Origin: Zobellella endophytica | GTDB taxonomy: Bacteria > Pseudomonadota > Gammaproteobacteria > Enterobacterales > Aeromonadaceae | DNA length: 64,000 nucleotides | Assembly: GCF_003012775.1 (NCBI RefSeq) | Contig: NZ_PXYG01000008.1 | Location: 124,001 to 188,000, forward strand | Reading direction: 5' to 3' | Part shown: positions 53,614 to 64,000 of the stretch, piece after piece | Layout: each line of letters begins with the position of its first letter | How positions within the stretch are numbered: position 1 is the first letter of the stretch | The notes under the pieces: model-generated | Told to the model about the DNA's origin: nothing | What the model saw: the letters and a program-made list of their open reading frames with translations, nothing else | The model's database searches: none | Made by a program: the position numbers and the translations under genes

Positions 53614-54633
53614 TCAGTCCAGCCGGCTGCCGCAGCCCCGGTATGGCTGGTCGTCGAGGGTGACCGTGACCCGGTAGGGGAAGGCCTCGCCGCTCATGTC
53701 GTCCTGGCAGCTTTCGTGCCGGACCTCGACCTCGAGCCGGTGATCGGTGCTGGCCGCCCGGTAGCCGGCGTCGTCCGCCAGGGTTTCCGGGTCGGGCAGC
53801 AGCAGCTGGTTCTCGCCGTAGTTGTAGCTGAAGCGGATCTGCCGCCCCTCGCTCACTTCCAGCAGCCAGCCCGGCTCGTTGCCGGTGGCCCGCAGGGTCA
53901 CGCCGCGCAGGCGGGCGTCTTCGCGCAGGCCGGCGGCCCTGTCCTCGGTGCAGTCGGAGTAGCTTTGCCCGGCCACTTCCAGCAGCGCGGTGCCGCCCTT
54001 GCTCCACACCAGCGCCTGATCGTTTTCATAGCGGGCGCCGCTGGCGGACACCACCTGGGGCAGCTCCTGGTAGGGCAGCCCGAAGTTGTCCGGCAGCCAG
54101 AGGCCGAGCCGGCCGTCATGGTACTGGGCCACAAACTCGAACGGCTCGCCCTGCTCGGGACGGCAACGATACAGCACGGTGAGCGGCCCGGCGCTGTCGG
54201 CCGCGACCTGCTGCAGCAGGATCTCTACCTGCTCCTTCGGCTGGCCCTGGGTCAGCACGCCGTGGTGCTCCGCCGTGGTCCACAGCAGCGCGCCCCGGCC
54301 GTCGCGGATTTCGCCGCGCACCGCGTAGCGGTGGGCCTCGTCGATGGCGGCCGGATCATAGCTCAGGCTGAAGGGCAGCGGCACCTGCTTGCCTTCGGTG
54401 GCGAAGCTCTGCTCCGCCAGGGTGTCGGCGGGAGCGTCGGCCAGGCTGACGTCCTGCAGCATGATGGTGACCCGGGCATCGTCCGGCAGGGCGATGCGCT
54501 GGCGGTAATTCAGGTTGCCGGAGAGGGTGGCCTGTTCCTGGTCTTCGCGGTCGGTGACTGGTGGCTCGTCGGAGCAGGCGCCGAGGGTAAGGACGGAAAG
54601 CAGCGCCAGGGGCGCGAGACGTACGCTGTGCAT
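53614..54633 (-). CDS. Three-domain lipoprotein (YbaY/MliC/COG3650)
   Basis: 339 residues with lipobox LTLGAC (cleavage before C20). Three parts follow: a YbaY-like beta domain (about 35-135, ARVTIMLQDVSLADAPADTL), an MliC-like domain (155-230, VLYRCRPEQGEPFEFVAQYH), and a COG3650 domain (240-335, LRATGNEPGWLLEVSEGRQI). MliC proteins inhibit C-type lysozyme; COG3650 is uncharacterised. Probably outer-membrane anchored. ATG at 54631-54633 precedes a normal lipoprotein signal. Confidence 0.86.
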   Translation of the reverse strand: MHSVRLAPLALLSVLTLGACSDEPPVTDREDQEQATLSGNLNYRQRIALPDDARVTIMLQDVSLADAPADTLAEQSFATEGKQVPLPFSLSYDPAAIDEAHRYAVRGEIRDGRGALLWTTAEHHGVLTQGQPKEQVEILLQQVAADSAGPLTVLYRCRPEQGEPFEFVAQYHDGRLGLWLPDNFGLPYQELPQVVSASGARYENDQALVWSKGGTALLEVAGQSYSDCTEDRAAGLREDARLRGVTLRATGNEPGWLLEVSEGRQIRFSYNYGENQLLLPDPETLADDAGYRAASTDHRLEVEVRHESCQDDMSGEAFPYRVTVTLDDQPYRGCGSRLD

Positions 54634-54785
54634 AGAGGATTCCCGTGTGATGGCCTGGTTCTGGAGACAGGCTTGTTTGGTGTCGTTCAAATCTAGTCTC
54701 AAAGCGGGGGCCCTGTCCATGGGGGCCGGGCATTCCCGCCCGCCGGCGGCGGCGCCATGCATTCGGCTCCGTCATGCCTTGTCTC

Positions 54786-55352
54786 TCAGTGCCCGGCTTG
54801 GCCGAAGGTGGCGTGCAGCAGCTTGCTCAGCAGGGCGCGGGTGGCCTGGTGTTGCTCGCTGTCGTCCGCCAGGAAGGCGGCGAAGGTGGTGAGGTAGATG
54901 CCGGTCAGCAGGATTTCGCCGCCGATGCGGCCCGCGCCCGAGGCCTGCCAGCGGGCGGCCTCCATGAACCATTGCACGGTGCGGCTGATGCGGGTGATGC
55001 CATGGGCCTGCAGGTGGAGGTGCCCCGGCTCCAGCTTGTAGGCCAGCATGTCCCGCACCAGCCGTCGGTAGGGCGCCAGGTAGTCCAGCCAGGCCATGAT
55101 GCGGATAAACAGCCGCTCGTCGGCGGGCTCGTCGTCGTCCGGCGGCAGGGCCAGCATGGCGGCATCGGCCCGATCGAACAGGGCCTCGGCCAGGTCGTCC
55201 CGGGAGCGGAAATGGCGGCCGAGCTCGGCCAGGGTCAGCTCCCGGGATTCGGCCAGCTGCAGCAGGCTGAAGGACGCCCAGGAGCTGTGCAGGGCCAGAT
55301 GGAGGGCGGCGTCGAGAATGGCGTCCCGTTCGGCGGCGTGGTGCTGCATCAT
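54786..55352 (-). CDS. TetR-family regulator
   Basis: 188 residues. N-terminal helix-turn-helix (about 10-55, DAILDAALHLALHSSWASFS, LAELGRHFRSRDDLAEALFD) and an all-helical ligand domain. The recognition helix is somewhat atypical. Upstream of, and co-directional with, the lipoprotein gene. Ligand unknown. Confidence 0.8.
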   Translation of the reverse strand: MMQHHAAERDAILDAALHLALHSSWASFSLLQLAESRELTLAELGRHFRSRDDLAEALFDRADAAMLALPPDDDEPADERLFIRIMAWLDYLAPYRRLVRDMLAYKLEPGHLHLQAHGITRISRTVQWFMEAARWQASGAGRIGGEILLTGIYLTTFAAFLADDSEQHQATRALLSKLLHATFGQAGH

Positions 55353-55477
55353 GGCGTCCGGCGTTCTGGGTGATGATCCTCAGTATAGCCGCGTCCCATC
55401 GATCACCGCGCCAGCCCGGCAGCCGGCAGGACGGCACGGTGCGGGTCGGGGCGCGAACCCGATCCCGGCCTGGGCAC

Positions 55478-55504
55478 AAAAAAACCCCGCGAGGCGCGGG
55501 GTTT
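55478..55504 (-). terminator. Terminator of the TRAP operon
   Basis: 7-bp perfect stem CCCCGCG/CGCGGGG (55485-55501, loop AGG) followed on the minus strand by seven T, 22 bases past the stop of the binding-protein gene. Confidence 0.9.
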
Positions 55505-55525
55505 GGCGGTGATGTACGGTCGGGC

Positions 55526-56527
55526 TTACTGCTGGACCTCGGTCAGGGTCTTGCCCTGCTCGGTCCAGAACTTCTTGGCGCCGTCGTGCATCGGGGTCAC
55601 GATGCCCAGGGTGCCGTCTTCCACCGTCATGGCCTCGGCCGCCTGGGATACGGAGTACATGAACTTGAGGCCGTCGTCGGAGAAGATTTCCTTCAGGGTG
55701 TCGTACACCCGCGCTTCGGACAGGTGGCGGCCGGCGACCCACAGGGCGGAGTCCTGCACGGTGACCACGTCGTAGTCCACGCCCGGGTAGGTATCGGCGG
55801 GAATGGTGACCTTGGCGTAGTAGGGGTGATCATTGAACAGGGTGCCCTGCTCGGCGGCTTCATACACCTGCAGCAGACGGACCTTGTTGCTGGAGGCGGC
55901 CTGGATCACCGAGGCGTTGGGGAAGCCGGCGAATACCCAGAGGGCGTCGATCTGACGATCCCCCAGGGCGGAGGCGCCCTGGTTGTAGCCGATGTACTGG
56001 GGGCTTATCTTGTCCCACAGGCCCACGCCTTCGAAGAAGCGCTGGGCCGAGGCGGCGGCACCGGAGCCGGCCGGGCCCACGGCGATGTTCTTGCCTTCCA
56101 GCTGGGAAACGTCGGTGATGCCGGAGCCGTCGAGCACGATCAGGTGGGCCGGGGCACCGTACAGGTAGGAAATGGCCTGGGCGTTGCGGTACTTGCGGGT
56201 GTCGTTGGTCAGCTTGCCGTTCAGCCCCAGGTACATGTCGCCGGAGTAGACGATGCCGAAGTCGGCGTCGCGGGAGTTGACCCGGCGCAGGTTTTCCACC
56301 GAGCCGGCGGAGGCCATGTTGGACACTTCCACCCCTTCCATGTTGCGCGACAGGCGGGTGGCGATACCGTTGGAGAAGTACTGGAAGGTACCGCCGTCCG
56401 GGCCGCCGGAGAACGCCAGGCGCTCGGTCTGGGCCTGGGCCGTGGCGTTCATGCCGAAGCCCGCCACCGCGACCAGGGCCACGGAGGTCAGCGTCTTGGA
56501 AGCTTTGAACCGTTGTTTCAACATCAT
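55526..56527 (-). CDS. TAXI-type TRAP transporter solute-binding protein
   Basis: 333 residues with signal peptide (about 1-31, cut after AQA). TAXI family: LAFSGGPDGGTFQYFSNGIA at the mature N-terminus, ASAGSVENLRRVNSRDADFG and IAVGPAGSGAAASAQRFFEG. Delivers a solute, in known cases glutamate or 2-oxo acids, to the fused permease. The ATG at 56525-56527 has GAGGAA at proper spacing; ATG at 56531 is too near. Last gene of the operon. Confidence 0.92.
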   Translation of the reverse strand: MMLKQRFKASKTLTSVALVAVAGFGMNATAQAQTERLAFSGGPDGGTFQYFSNGIATRLSRNMEGVEVSNMASAGSVENLRRVNSRDADFGIVYSGDMYLGLNGKLTNDTRKYRNAQAISYLYGAPAHLIVLDGSGITDVSQLEGKNIAVGPAGSGAAASAQRFFEGVGLWDKISPQYIGYNQGASALGDRQIDALWVFAGFPNASVIQAASSNKVRLLQVYEAAEQGTLFNDHPYYAKVTIPADTYPGVDYDVVTVQDSALWVAGRHLSEARVYDTLKEIFSDDGLKFMYSVSQAAEAMTVEDGTLGIVTPMHDGAKKFWTEQGKTLTEVQQ

Positions 56528-56588
56528 GGTCATTTCCTCTTTGTTATGGTTTCTCTCGGTCTTCCTTCGAGAAGGGGGAGCGGGCCTC

Positions 56589-57038
56589 TCAGCCGCGCTC
56601 GGGTACGGTCAATACCGGAATGGTGGATTTGCGGATCAGCCGCTCGGTGGTGGAGCCGAGCAGCAGCTTTTCGACCCCGTGGCGGCCGTGGGTGCCCATC
56701 ACGATGAGATCGGCGCCGAGCCGGCTGGCCTGGGCCAGGATTTCCTCGGCGGCCGGGCCTATCACCACGTCGGTGGTCAGTTCGCCCGCGAAATCGCCGA
56801 AGCAGCGGCCGGCGAAGTCGTGCATGTCGGCCACCGCCTGGGTCTTGACCTCCTTGACGAAGTCGTCCATCACGCTGGCGGGAATGCTGCGCCGGTGCCG
56901 GTCACCCAGTTCGGTGATCACGTGCAAAACATGCAGCCGGGCCCCGTGCACCCCGGCCAGCTGGCTGGCCAGGGAGGCCGCCTTGGCGGCCCCTTCGGAA
57001 AAGTCGGTGGCGTATACGACAAGCTTTATCTGAGCCAT
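56589..57038 (-). CDS. Universal stress protein in a TRAP operon
   Basis: 149-residue single UspA domain with ATP-binding residues: VVYATDFSEGAAKAASLASQ and GTHGRHGVEKLLLGSTTERL (G-x2-G-x9-G-S/T). Lies between permease and binding-protein genes, so it is translated with them. In Halomonas the similarly placed TeaD modulates the TeaABC TRAP transporter; a comparable role is inferred. ATG at 57036-57038 has AAGGA upstream. Confidence 0.9.
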   Translation of the reverse strand: MAQIKLVVYATDFSEGAAKAASLASQLAGVHGARLHVLHVITELGDRHRRSIPASVMDDFVKEVKTQAVADMHDFAGRCFGDFAGELTTDVVIGPAAEEILAQASRLGADLIVMGTHGRHGVEKLLLGSTTERLIRKSTIPVLTVPERG

Positions 57039-57053
57039 GTTGTGCATCCTTAC

Positions 57054-59261
57054 TTAGCTGGCGTTGGAGTGATTGACCTTGTTCACCGGCGCGGCGGTTC
57101 CTTCCCGCTGCAGCCACCAGACCAGGGCGATCAGGGCCAGGCCGGCGATGTCGGAGAGGAAGGTCGGCCAGTACAGCAGCAGGGTGCCGGCACCCAGCAG
57201 CAGCCACTCGAACAGCCGGGTCTTGCGCCGCAGGTAGCCCATGGAGAAGGCGCCGAAGGCGATGGTGCCCAGGGTGGCGGAGACGAAGGCGGTGATGATC
57301 TCCATCACTGTGCCGTCGAGCAGCATGGCCGGCACATAGGCGAACAGCAGCGGCATCACGTACAGCATCTTGGCGAACTTGAACGAGGTCCAGCCGGTTT
57401 TCCAGGGATCCGAGCCGGCGATGGCGGCGCCCGCGTAGGCGGCCACGCACACCGGTGGGGTGATGTTTGAGTCTTGTGACAGCCAGTACACGATCATGTG
57501 GGCGGCGATGGCCGACACCCCGAACTCGCCCAGGGCGGGCACCGCCAGCACGGCGACGATCAGGTAGGCGGCGGTGACCGGCACGCCCATGCCCAGCACC
57601 AGGGAGGCGATGGCCACCAGCACCAGGGCCAGGAACAGGCTGTCGCCGGCCATGGAGATGATGAGATCCGAGAACTTGAGGCCCATGCCGGTGAGCGAAA
57701 TGGTGCCGACGATGACCCCGATCACGCCGATGGTGGCCCCGACGATCAGGGTGTTGCGCGCCCCCACCTGGATGGCATCCCAGATCTCCTTCGGCCCCAT
57801 GCGGGTTTCCTTGTTGACCCAGCTCACCGCGATGCAGGACAGGGTGGCCCAGAAGGCGGAGTTGCCGGCGGAACGGCCGCTCAGCAGCAGCACCGTGATG
57901 ATCACCAGCGGCAGCGCATAGTACCAGCCGGCCTTGAACACCGTCTTCCAGTGCGGGATTTCCTCGCCCTGGATGCCCACCAGGCCGTGTTTCTTGGCCT
58001 CGAAGTGCACCATGCAGTACACCGCCAGGAAGTAGAGGATGGCGGGCCCGACGGACAGCAGCATGATGGTGGAGTAGGGGGTGCCGGTAAGCTCGGCCAT
58101 CAGGAAGCCGCCCGCGCCCATGATGGGGGGCAGGAACATGCCGCCGATGGAGGCCGCGGGCTCGATGGCGCCGGCCACGTGGGGCTTGAAGCCGGCCCGT
58201 TTCATCATCGGGATGGTGAAGGCGCCGGAGGACACGGTATTGGCGATGGCGGAGCCGGACACCGAGCCGAACAGGGCGGAGGAGATCACCGCCACCTTGG
58301 CCGGGCCGCCGGTGGAGCGCCCGGCCAGGGCCAGGGGCAGGTCGATAAAGAACTTGCCGGCGCCGGACTTCTGCAGGAAGGCACCGAAGAAGATGAACAG
58401 GATCACGTAGGTGGCCAGCACGCTGGCCATGACCCCGAATACCCCGTTGGTGGTGAGGAACAGGGCGGTGGCCAGGCGCTCGAAGCGGAAGCCGCGGTGG
58501 GCGAACAGCTCCGGCAGGTAGGGACCGAACAGGGCGAAGGCGATCATCGCCACCCCGATCAGGGTGATGGACCAGCCCAGCACCCGGCGGCACACTTCCA
58601 GCGACAGCAGCAGGCCGACGATGCTGATCAGCATGTCCACCTCGTTTTCGGCGCCGGCGCGGTAGTTGAGCGCCTCGAACTGGGTGATCCAGTACACCAC
58701 GGTACCGGCGAGCATGGCCGCGAGGATGACGTCGCTGGCGGTGGGGCTGTTGTGGTTGCGCTGGTTCAGCCACTGATCCAGCGGCAGCAGCACGGCGGCG
58801 AAGGGCAGCACCAGCCACAGGGTGTAATGCAGCTTGTCCAGATCCTGCTCCAGCGCCAGGCCGAGGCCGTCGTATTCCCAGGTTTCCCGGAACAGGGTGA
58901 TCTGCTGGTAGAAGGCGGTGGGCGAGTCGTAGATCAGGAAACAACTCACCAGCACCGACAACAGGGCGGCGGAGATGAGTGACAGGCCGCCGTGGGCGGT
59001 GCGGGTGCCGGCCGGATAGAGCAGGAACACCAGCACGAAGGTGATCAGGACATAAACGCCCAGGTGGTATTCGGTGCTGAGGGCGGCGACACCGGCGCCG
59101 TAGAAGTAAATGGCTACCATCACCGCGGCCATGGCGGCCACCAGCCAAGCCCAGGGGCCGCTGAGCTTGCGCTCGGTCTTGGCGTCTTTTTCCATCAGCT
59201 CCTTGAGCTTCCTGCGCTCTTCGGGGCTGAGGCTGTCGAGCTGCTGTTCTTCGTTTGACAT
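57054..59261 (-). CDS. TRAP transporter fused permease (4TM and 12TM)
   Basis: 735 residues with the small (DctQ-like) and large (DctM-like) permease parts in one chain, the form typical of TAXI systems. About 18 hydrophobic helices. Segments: FGSVSGSAIANTVSSGAFTI, PHVAGAIEPAASIGGMFLPP and VLGMGVPVTAAYLIVAVLAV. The cytosolic N-terminus (1-40) is charged. Start at 59259-59261 follows AGAGG; a longer frame starts at 59318. First gene of the operon. Confidence 0.93.
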   Translation of the reverse strand: MSNEEQQLDSLSPEERRKLKELMEKDAKTERKLSGPWAWLVAAMAAVMVAIYFYGAGVAALSTEYHLGVYVLITFVLVFLLYPAGTRTAHGGLSLISAALLSVLVSCFLIYDSPTAFYQQITLFRETWEYDGLGLALEQDLDKLHYTLWLVLPFAAVLLPLDQWLNQRNHNSPTASDVILAAMLAGTVVYWITQFEALNYRAGAENEVDMLISIVGLLLSLEVCRRVLGWSITLIGVAMIAFALFGPYLPELFAHRGFRFERLATALFLTTNGVFGVMASVLATYVILFIFFGAFLQKSGAGKFFIDLPLALAGRSTGGPAKVAVISSALFGSVSGSAIANTVSSGAFTIPMMKRAGFKPHVAGAIEPAASIGGMFLPPIMGAGGFLMAELTGTPYSTIMLLSVGPAILYFLAVYCMVHFEAKKHGLVGIQGEEIPHWKTVFKAGWYYALPLVIITVLLLSGRSAGNSAFWATLSCIAVSWVNKETRMGPKEIWDAIQVGARNTLIVGATIGVIGVIVGTISLTGMGLKFSDLIISMAGDSLFLALVLVAIASLVLGMGVPVTAAYLIVAVLAVPALGEFGVSAIAAHMIVYWLSQDSNITPPVCVAAYAGAAIAGSDPWKTGWTSFKFAKMLYVMPLLFAYVPAMLLDGTVMEIITAFVSATLGTIAFGAFSMGYLRRKTRLFEWLLLGAGTLLLYWPTFLSDIAGLALIALVWWLQREGTAAPVNKVNHSNAS

Positions 59262-59376
59262 CGTTAACCTCTGTTTTTTGCTCCTGCCACCGGGTGGCGG
59301 GTCGGCTTTCCCTGCCACTGATCACCTTGCCGTCACGCTGCGGTCATCAGGTTGGCGTTTCAATTAACAAAGTGTC

Positions 59377-59393
59377 TGCAAAAAAGAGACCAG
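59377..59393 (-). promoter_or_regulatory. Sigma-54-type promoter of the TRAP operon
   Basis: Minus strand CTGGTCTCTTTTTTGCA has exact GG-N10-GC spacing, TGG and TTGCA elements. Predicted transcript start near 59365, about 100 bases before the permease start. A palindrome GCAATTGC (59400-59407) adjoins it. The DctD-like activator gene 1.6 kb away is the likely driver. Confidence 0.7.
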
Positions 59394-59970
59394 TTTTGCG
59401 CAATTGCCCCAAAATGGTGCCCTGGCGTTACATTCACACTACAAGAGGAACGCTTGTGGTTAACTTTTATCCCGGCCACAGGATGAAAATGGGTGGGAAT
59501 CCGCCATTTGTCGAATGATGGTGGGTGCTTTTCCCCCCATGACCCGCCAGAGCATAGCCGAGCCGGACAAGCTTCGCCCGAGCGGCGGGGAGAGAAAGCT
59601 ATGATGCAGAGAAGTGGCGCCACTGTTTGCCTGGAAGCGGGCCGGCCCGGGCGTAATGCGGCCCGCTTAAAGCAGGGCGGCGGGGTTGTTGGCCCGCGCA
59701 AGAAGAGGGCGGAACGCCATGGGCGGATTTCCACCCATGAGGTTGTGATCGGCCCGGGCGCGCAGCACAGGCCGGGGCGACAGAGAGAGGCTGCTGCTCG
59801 GTCCGGTTTTGATGCTGCTGTTCTTTGGTGGGCTACTGACGCTGCTGGTGGCGGCCGTGCGATAAGCCGGCAGATAACCCAGCCATCTCATCTGGTGTTG
59901 AGGCGCGGCGACGGATGACGTTGACGTGCCGTTCTTTCTTGTCGTTTTTCTCGTTATGCCGGTTGCCGGC
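59394..59970. other. Gene-free stretch upstream of the TRAP promoter
   Basis: About 580 bases without a supported gene. One plus-strand frame ending at 59863 gives a hydrophobic peptide (LLLGPVLMLLFFGGLLTLLV then AAVR) with no start codon; it may be a remnant. Enhancer sites for the activator are expected here but none could be named. Confidence 0.4.
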
Positions 59971-60309
59971 TCAAATACCGGTGAGCCAGCCATGGGTATC
60001 TTCGGCGCGATCCCACTGAACGTCGTTCAGGGCCCGGCGTAACCCCAGCGTCGTCGCGCCGATGCCGCCATCGCCAACCGGGTACTCCTGCCCCTTGTAG
60101 ATTCAGGGTGCCAACCGGCGCCAGCACCGCGGCGCTGTCGGACAGCGCGGTTTCGCAGCCGGGCCTGGCGGCGCGTTCGAACAGGTTGCGGATCATGGCG
60201 GCAGTGGCCTCGGTGTCGATGTCCGGCAACGCCTGCCGCTCTGGGCAAACCGCACTATGTTGCGGTCCATGCGGAAGATTTTGATCGAGCCGTCATCGTG
60301 GCGTACCGT
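59971..60309 (-). pseudogene. Decayed branched-chain aminotransferase gene (IlvE-like)
   Basis: Read across frames the minus strand gives DDGSIKIFRMDRNIVRFAQ, a frameshift, ERQALPDIDTEATAAMIRNL, then AVLAPVGTLNLQG, another shift, and ATTLGLRRALNDVQWDRAED followed by THGWLTGI and a stop. First and last parts match the N-terminal and C-terminal ends of class IV branched-chain aminotransferases, including the DTHGW ending. The central 150 or more codons with the PLP lysine are gone. Two frameshifts and an internal deletion mark it as dead. Confidence 0.65.
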
Positions 60310-60392
60310 CGGTCGATCGGGTGGTCTGCTGGGCCGAAACCGGAACAAGGTGAAACCCGCATGATAAAAGATGGCTGAACGTGAAGACACGT

Positions 60393-60698
60393 CTAGATGT
60401 AATAATCGACCTGGTGGCGTGCTATCCGTAGGTTGCCCAGTTCCTCACGTACACGCAAATGGGCGGGATGGATGGCATAGCCCGCCAGCGCCTCCAGCGA
60501 GTCGAACTCTGAATACAGCACCACATCGCAGGCAAAGTCGATTTTGCTGATGTCGATACCAATTTCCAGCGTTCTTAGTCCAGGAATTTCACCGCGTATA
60601 CTTTCAAAAGCTGATTTCACCTTCTGAATATTAGTGAGGCGTTCTCGTTCGTTATCGCCACGCAGATTCCACATAACAATGTGTTTTACCGGCTTCAT
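60393..60698 (-). CDS. Dabb-domain (stress-responsive A/B barrel) protein
   Basis: 101 residues: a single dimeric alpha-beta barrel domain with KHIVMWNLRG at the start, LRTLEIGIDISK in the middle and IHPAHLRVREEL near the end. Bacterial members have no fixed function; some act in aromatic or polyketide metabolism. AT-richer than neighbours. It lies just upstream of the aminotransferase remnant. Confidence 0.87.
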   Translation of the reverse strand: MKPVKHIVMWNLRGDNERERLTNIQKVKSAFESIRGEIPGLRTLEIGIDISKIDFACDVVLYSEFDSLEALAGYAIHPAHLRVREELGNLRIARHQVDYYI

Positions 60699-61030
60699 AG
60701 CGTATCCAATGTTAGTCTTGTGGATAAAGTCTTGGCCTGCATATTTCTATGCAAGCCGTATTTGAGGCTTTTGCCGGAGGGAAGAGCTGTCTGCCTCAGA
60801 AACGCAACACCACAATAAAAAGTGGGATAAGCATGACGTTGTTCAATATCAAAAAAATACTCTGACCTGTCCTTGCCTCCGTGGTAATGCCTCTATTGGG
60901 GATAGGCATTTTTGAACGTCGGGTTAATAAATAGCTGATCCTAATAGTGCTACATTCTGGCTGTTCCGTAACCATTTTCAGGAAAGGGCGAAACCGTATG
61001 TCAAGGGGGCGGCAGGCGGCTCAGTCCTGA
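60699..61030. other. Gap between Dabb gene and the DctD-like gene
   Basis: 332 bases without a gene. A hairpin with arms AATGCC/GGCATT (60886-60910) followed by five T on the plus strand looks like a terminator with no plus-strand gene feeding it, perhaps left from a lost gene. Confidence 0.4.
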
Positions 61031-62385
<1,355 letters not shown>

Positions 62386-62389
<4 letters not shown>

Positions 62390-64000
62390 GGCTGCTCCTG
62401 CGTGGTCGCCTGGCCCCGTTTCAGGGCCAGGGTGAAGATGGCGCCGCCCTGGGGATGATTGCGGGCGCTGAGCTCACCTTCCAGGCTGTGGGCGATACGG
62501 TGGGAGATGGACAATCCCAGCCCCAGGCCCGCGGACTTGGTGGTATAGAAGGGTTCGAAAATATGCGCCAGCACGTCGTCGGCCAGCCCGGGTCCGTGAT
62601 CGCGCACCGACAGGGCCACCCGCTGGCCGCCGGTGTTGAGGCCGATTTCGATCAGCGGCGCCGGCTGCCCGGCCATGGCCTGCAGGGCGTTGCTGATCAG
62701 GTTGACCAGCACCTGCTCGAGCCGGCCGATGTCGCCCTGCACCCGGATCCGCGCCAGATCCTCGGGCCAGAAGATGTGCGCATTCTGCTGCTCCAGCTGG
62801 CTGCCCATGATCACCATGACTCCCTGGCGCAGCTGCTGCAAGCTGACCTGCTGGCTGTTGTCCCCGTTCTGGCGGGCGAATTCCTTCAGCGGCTGCAGTA
62901 TGGCGGCCATGCGCCCGGCCAGGCCGGCGATCTCTTCCAGGTTAGTGGCCACCGCCCCGGTCTTGCCCCGCTCCAGCAGCTTGCGGCCGTTGTCGGCGTA
63001 GTGGCGAATGGCGGTGAGCGGCTGGTTCAGCTCGTGGTTGATACCGGCGGACAGCTGGCCCAGCAGCGCCAGCTTGGCGGTCTGGATCAGCTGGTTCTGG
63101 GTCTGATGATGCAGCTCTATTTCCTGCTGCAGGCGCTGGTTGGCATCGGTCAGCTCCCGGGTGCGCAGCTGAACCCGCTGCTCGAGCTTTTCGTGGGCGA
63201 GCTGCAGCTCGGCCTCGTAGCCTTTCTTCAGCCGGTGCCGGGCGTGCAGGAACAGCACCAGCGCGGCCAGCACCAGGTAGAAGGTGAGCCCCAGCGCCAG
63301 GCTCTGGAAGACTCGGGCCTCCAGCGGGCGCAGGCTGGCCAGCACCGCCACCCGCATGCCGGCGTCGGGCACCAGCCGGCTCAGCAGCAGGTAATGGCCG
63401 GTTTGCTGCGGGTGCAGTTGTTCGGCGTCCGGTGCGCTGTCGATCAGGGTCAGCAGCAGGTCGCCTTCCGGGGTGGCCTCCCGCCGTACCACATCCAGCG
63501 GCAGCAGCGGGGCGTCACCGTAACGCTGGCTGGCGGCGATGCGTTCGATATCGGTGCCGGTGAGGCCGGCCGGCAGGGCCCGGGCCGGCTCTCGTGCCGG
63601 TATGTTCTGCAACTGGCTGAGCTCGTGGTTGCCGTAACGGCGGCTGGCCACGACATGGCTGCGCTCGGGATCCGGCTGGGGCGACAAGGTGCGAAAACGC
63701 CAGTGGGCGCGGGTGGAGATAAAGATGACACCGTCTTCGTCCATCACCAGGATGTCCTGCAGGGGATCGTTCCAGTCTTCCTCGATGTCTTCCAGATCGA
63801 CCTTGACCACGGTCACGCCGATGATCTCGCCGGCCAGGGTAACCGGGTAGGAGAAAAAGTAGCCCCTGACCCGGGAGGTGTTGCCGAGGGCGAAATAACG
63901 GCCGCCGCCGCCTTCCATCGCCTGCTGGAAATAGGGACGGAAGCTGTAGTCGTTGCCGATGAAGGGCCTGGGCTGATCCCAGTTGCTGGCGGCGAGGGTA
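62386..64000 (-). CDS. DctB-like sensor histidine kinase, 5' end outside the window
   Basis: About 538 codons are visible; the frame stays open to the right edge (TLAASNWDQPRPF precedes FIGNDYSFRPYFQQAM). Periplasmic tandem-PAS sensor with NDYSFRPYF and RGYFFSYPV, the dicarboxylate-pocket strands of DctB. A membrane helix (about 240-260 in the visible part), coiled coil, HisKA motif SAGINHELNQPLTAIRHYAD and ATPase motifs NLISNALQAM, DHGPGLADDVL and GLGLGLSISH. Senses an external dicarboxylate or similar acid for the TRAP system. Confidence 0.92.

Overview
The window is high-GC chromosomal DNA from a gammaproteobacterium with a versatile, partly anaerobic life style: a quinol nitric oxide reductase under NorR, monomeric NADP isocitrate dehydrogenase, TTT and TAXI-TRAP solute transporters, several sigma-54 circuits and an integron-type cassette array. 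The gene content fits Aeromonadales such as Zobellella or Oceanimonas, but that is inference; no rRNA or tRNA gene is present to anchor it.

Layout. (1) 92-4810: NO detoxification, with ytfE-norB transcribed left from a sigma-54 promoter and divergent norR; three GGT-N7-ACC boxes lie between them. (2) 4914-7814: five attC sites separating four AT-rich cassettes of unknown function, then a SIR2-HerA anti-phage operon (7839-10592) whose 3' end abuts the fifth attC. No integrase gene is in the window, so this is a CALIN-like array. (3) 11083-20880: a sugar-acid catabolic island on the minus strand (UxaA/GarD-type dehydratase, semialdehyde dehydrogenase, HpcH/HpaI aldolase, TctCBA transporter, tartrate/D-malate-type dehydrogenase) with a divergent LysR regulator. 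It lies between a decayed block (11083-11480) and its fuller relative (20857-28249). (4) 21583-27054: four exported proteins of unknown function, at least three of which share a C-terminal module. (5) 27272-33005: an SBF/ACR3-like permease, a diguanylate cyclase, a cupin, a DUF393 protein and a divergent AraC regulator/EamA exporter pair. (6) 33235-35859: an AT-rich, probably acquired asparaginase and a Fur-controlled periplasmic iron-binding protein. (7) 36221-42889: isocitrate dehydrogenase, an isochorismatase-pirin-monooxygenase operon with divergent LysR, and YqjD-like membrane proteins. (8) 43289-49352: a dicarboxylate/glutamate-type symporter with a strong sigma-54 promoter, the two-component system that probably drives it, and Amt. 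(9) 49627-52055: a bufferin/MNIO operon (BufA-BufB-BufC-DoxX). (10) 52165-55352: an unknown membrane protein, a three-domain lipoprotein and a TetR regulator. (11) 55526-64000: a TAXI-TRAP transporter operon including a universal stress protein, a sigma-54 promoter, a decayed branched-chain aminotransferase, a Dabb protein and a DctD/DctB-like pair whose kinase runs off the right edge.

A recurring theme is sigma-54 control. Three -24/-12 elements with exact GG-N10-GC spacing can be read upstream of norB, the symporter and the TRAP operon, and each lies near a gene for a sigma-54 activator. The most novel material is the cassette array with SIR2-HerA at its end and the four-gene exported cluster inserted into a duplicated locus.
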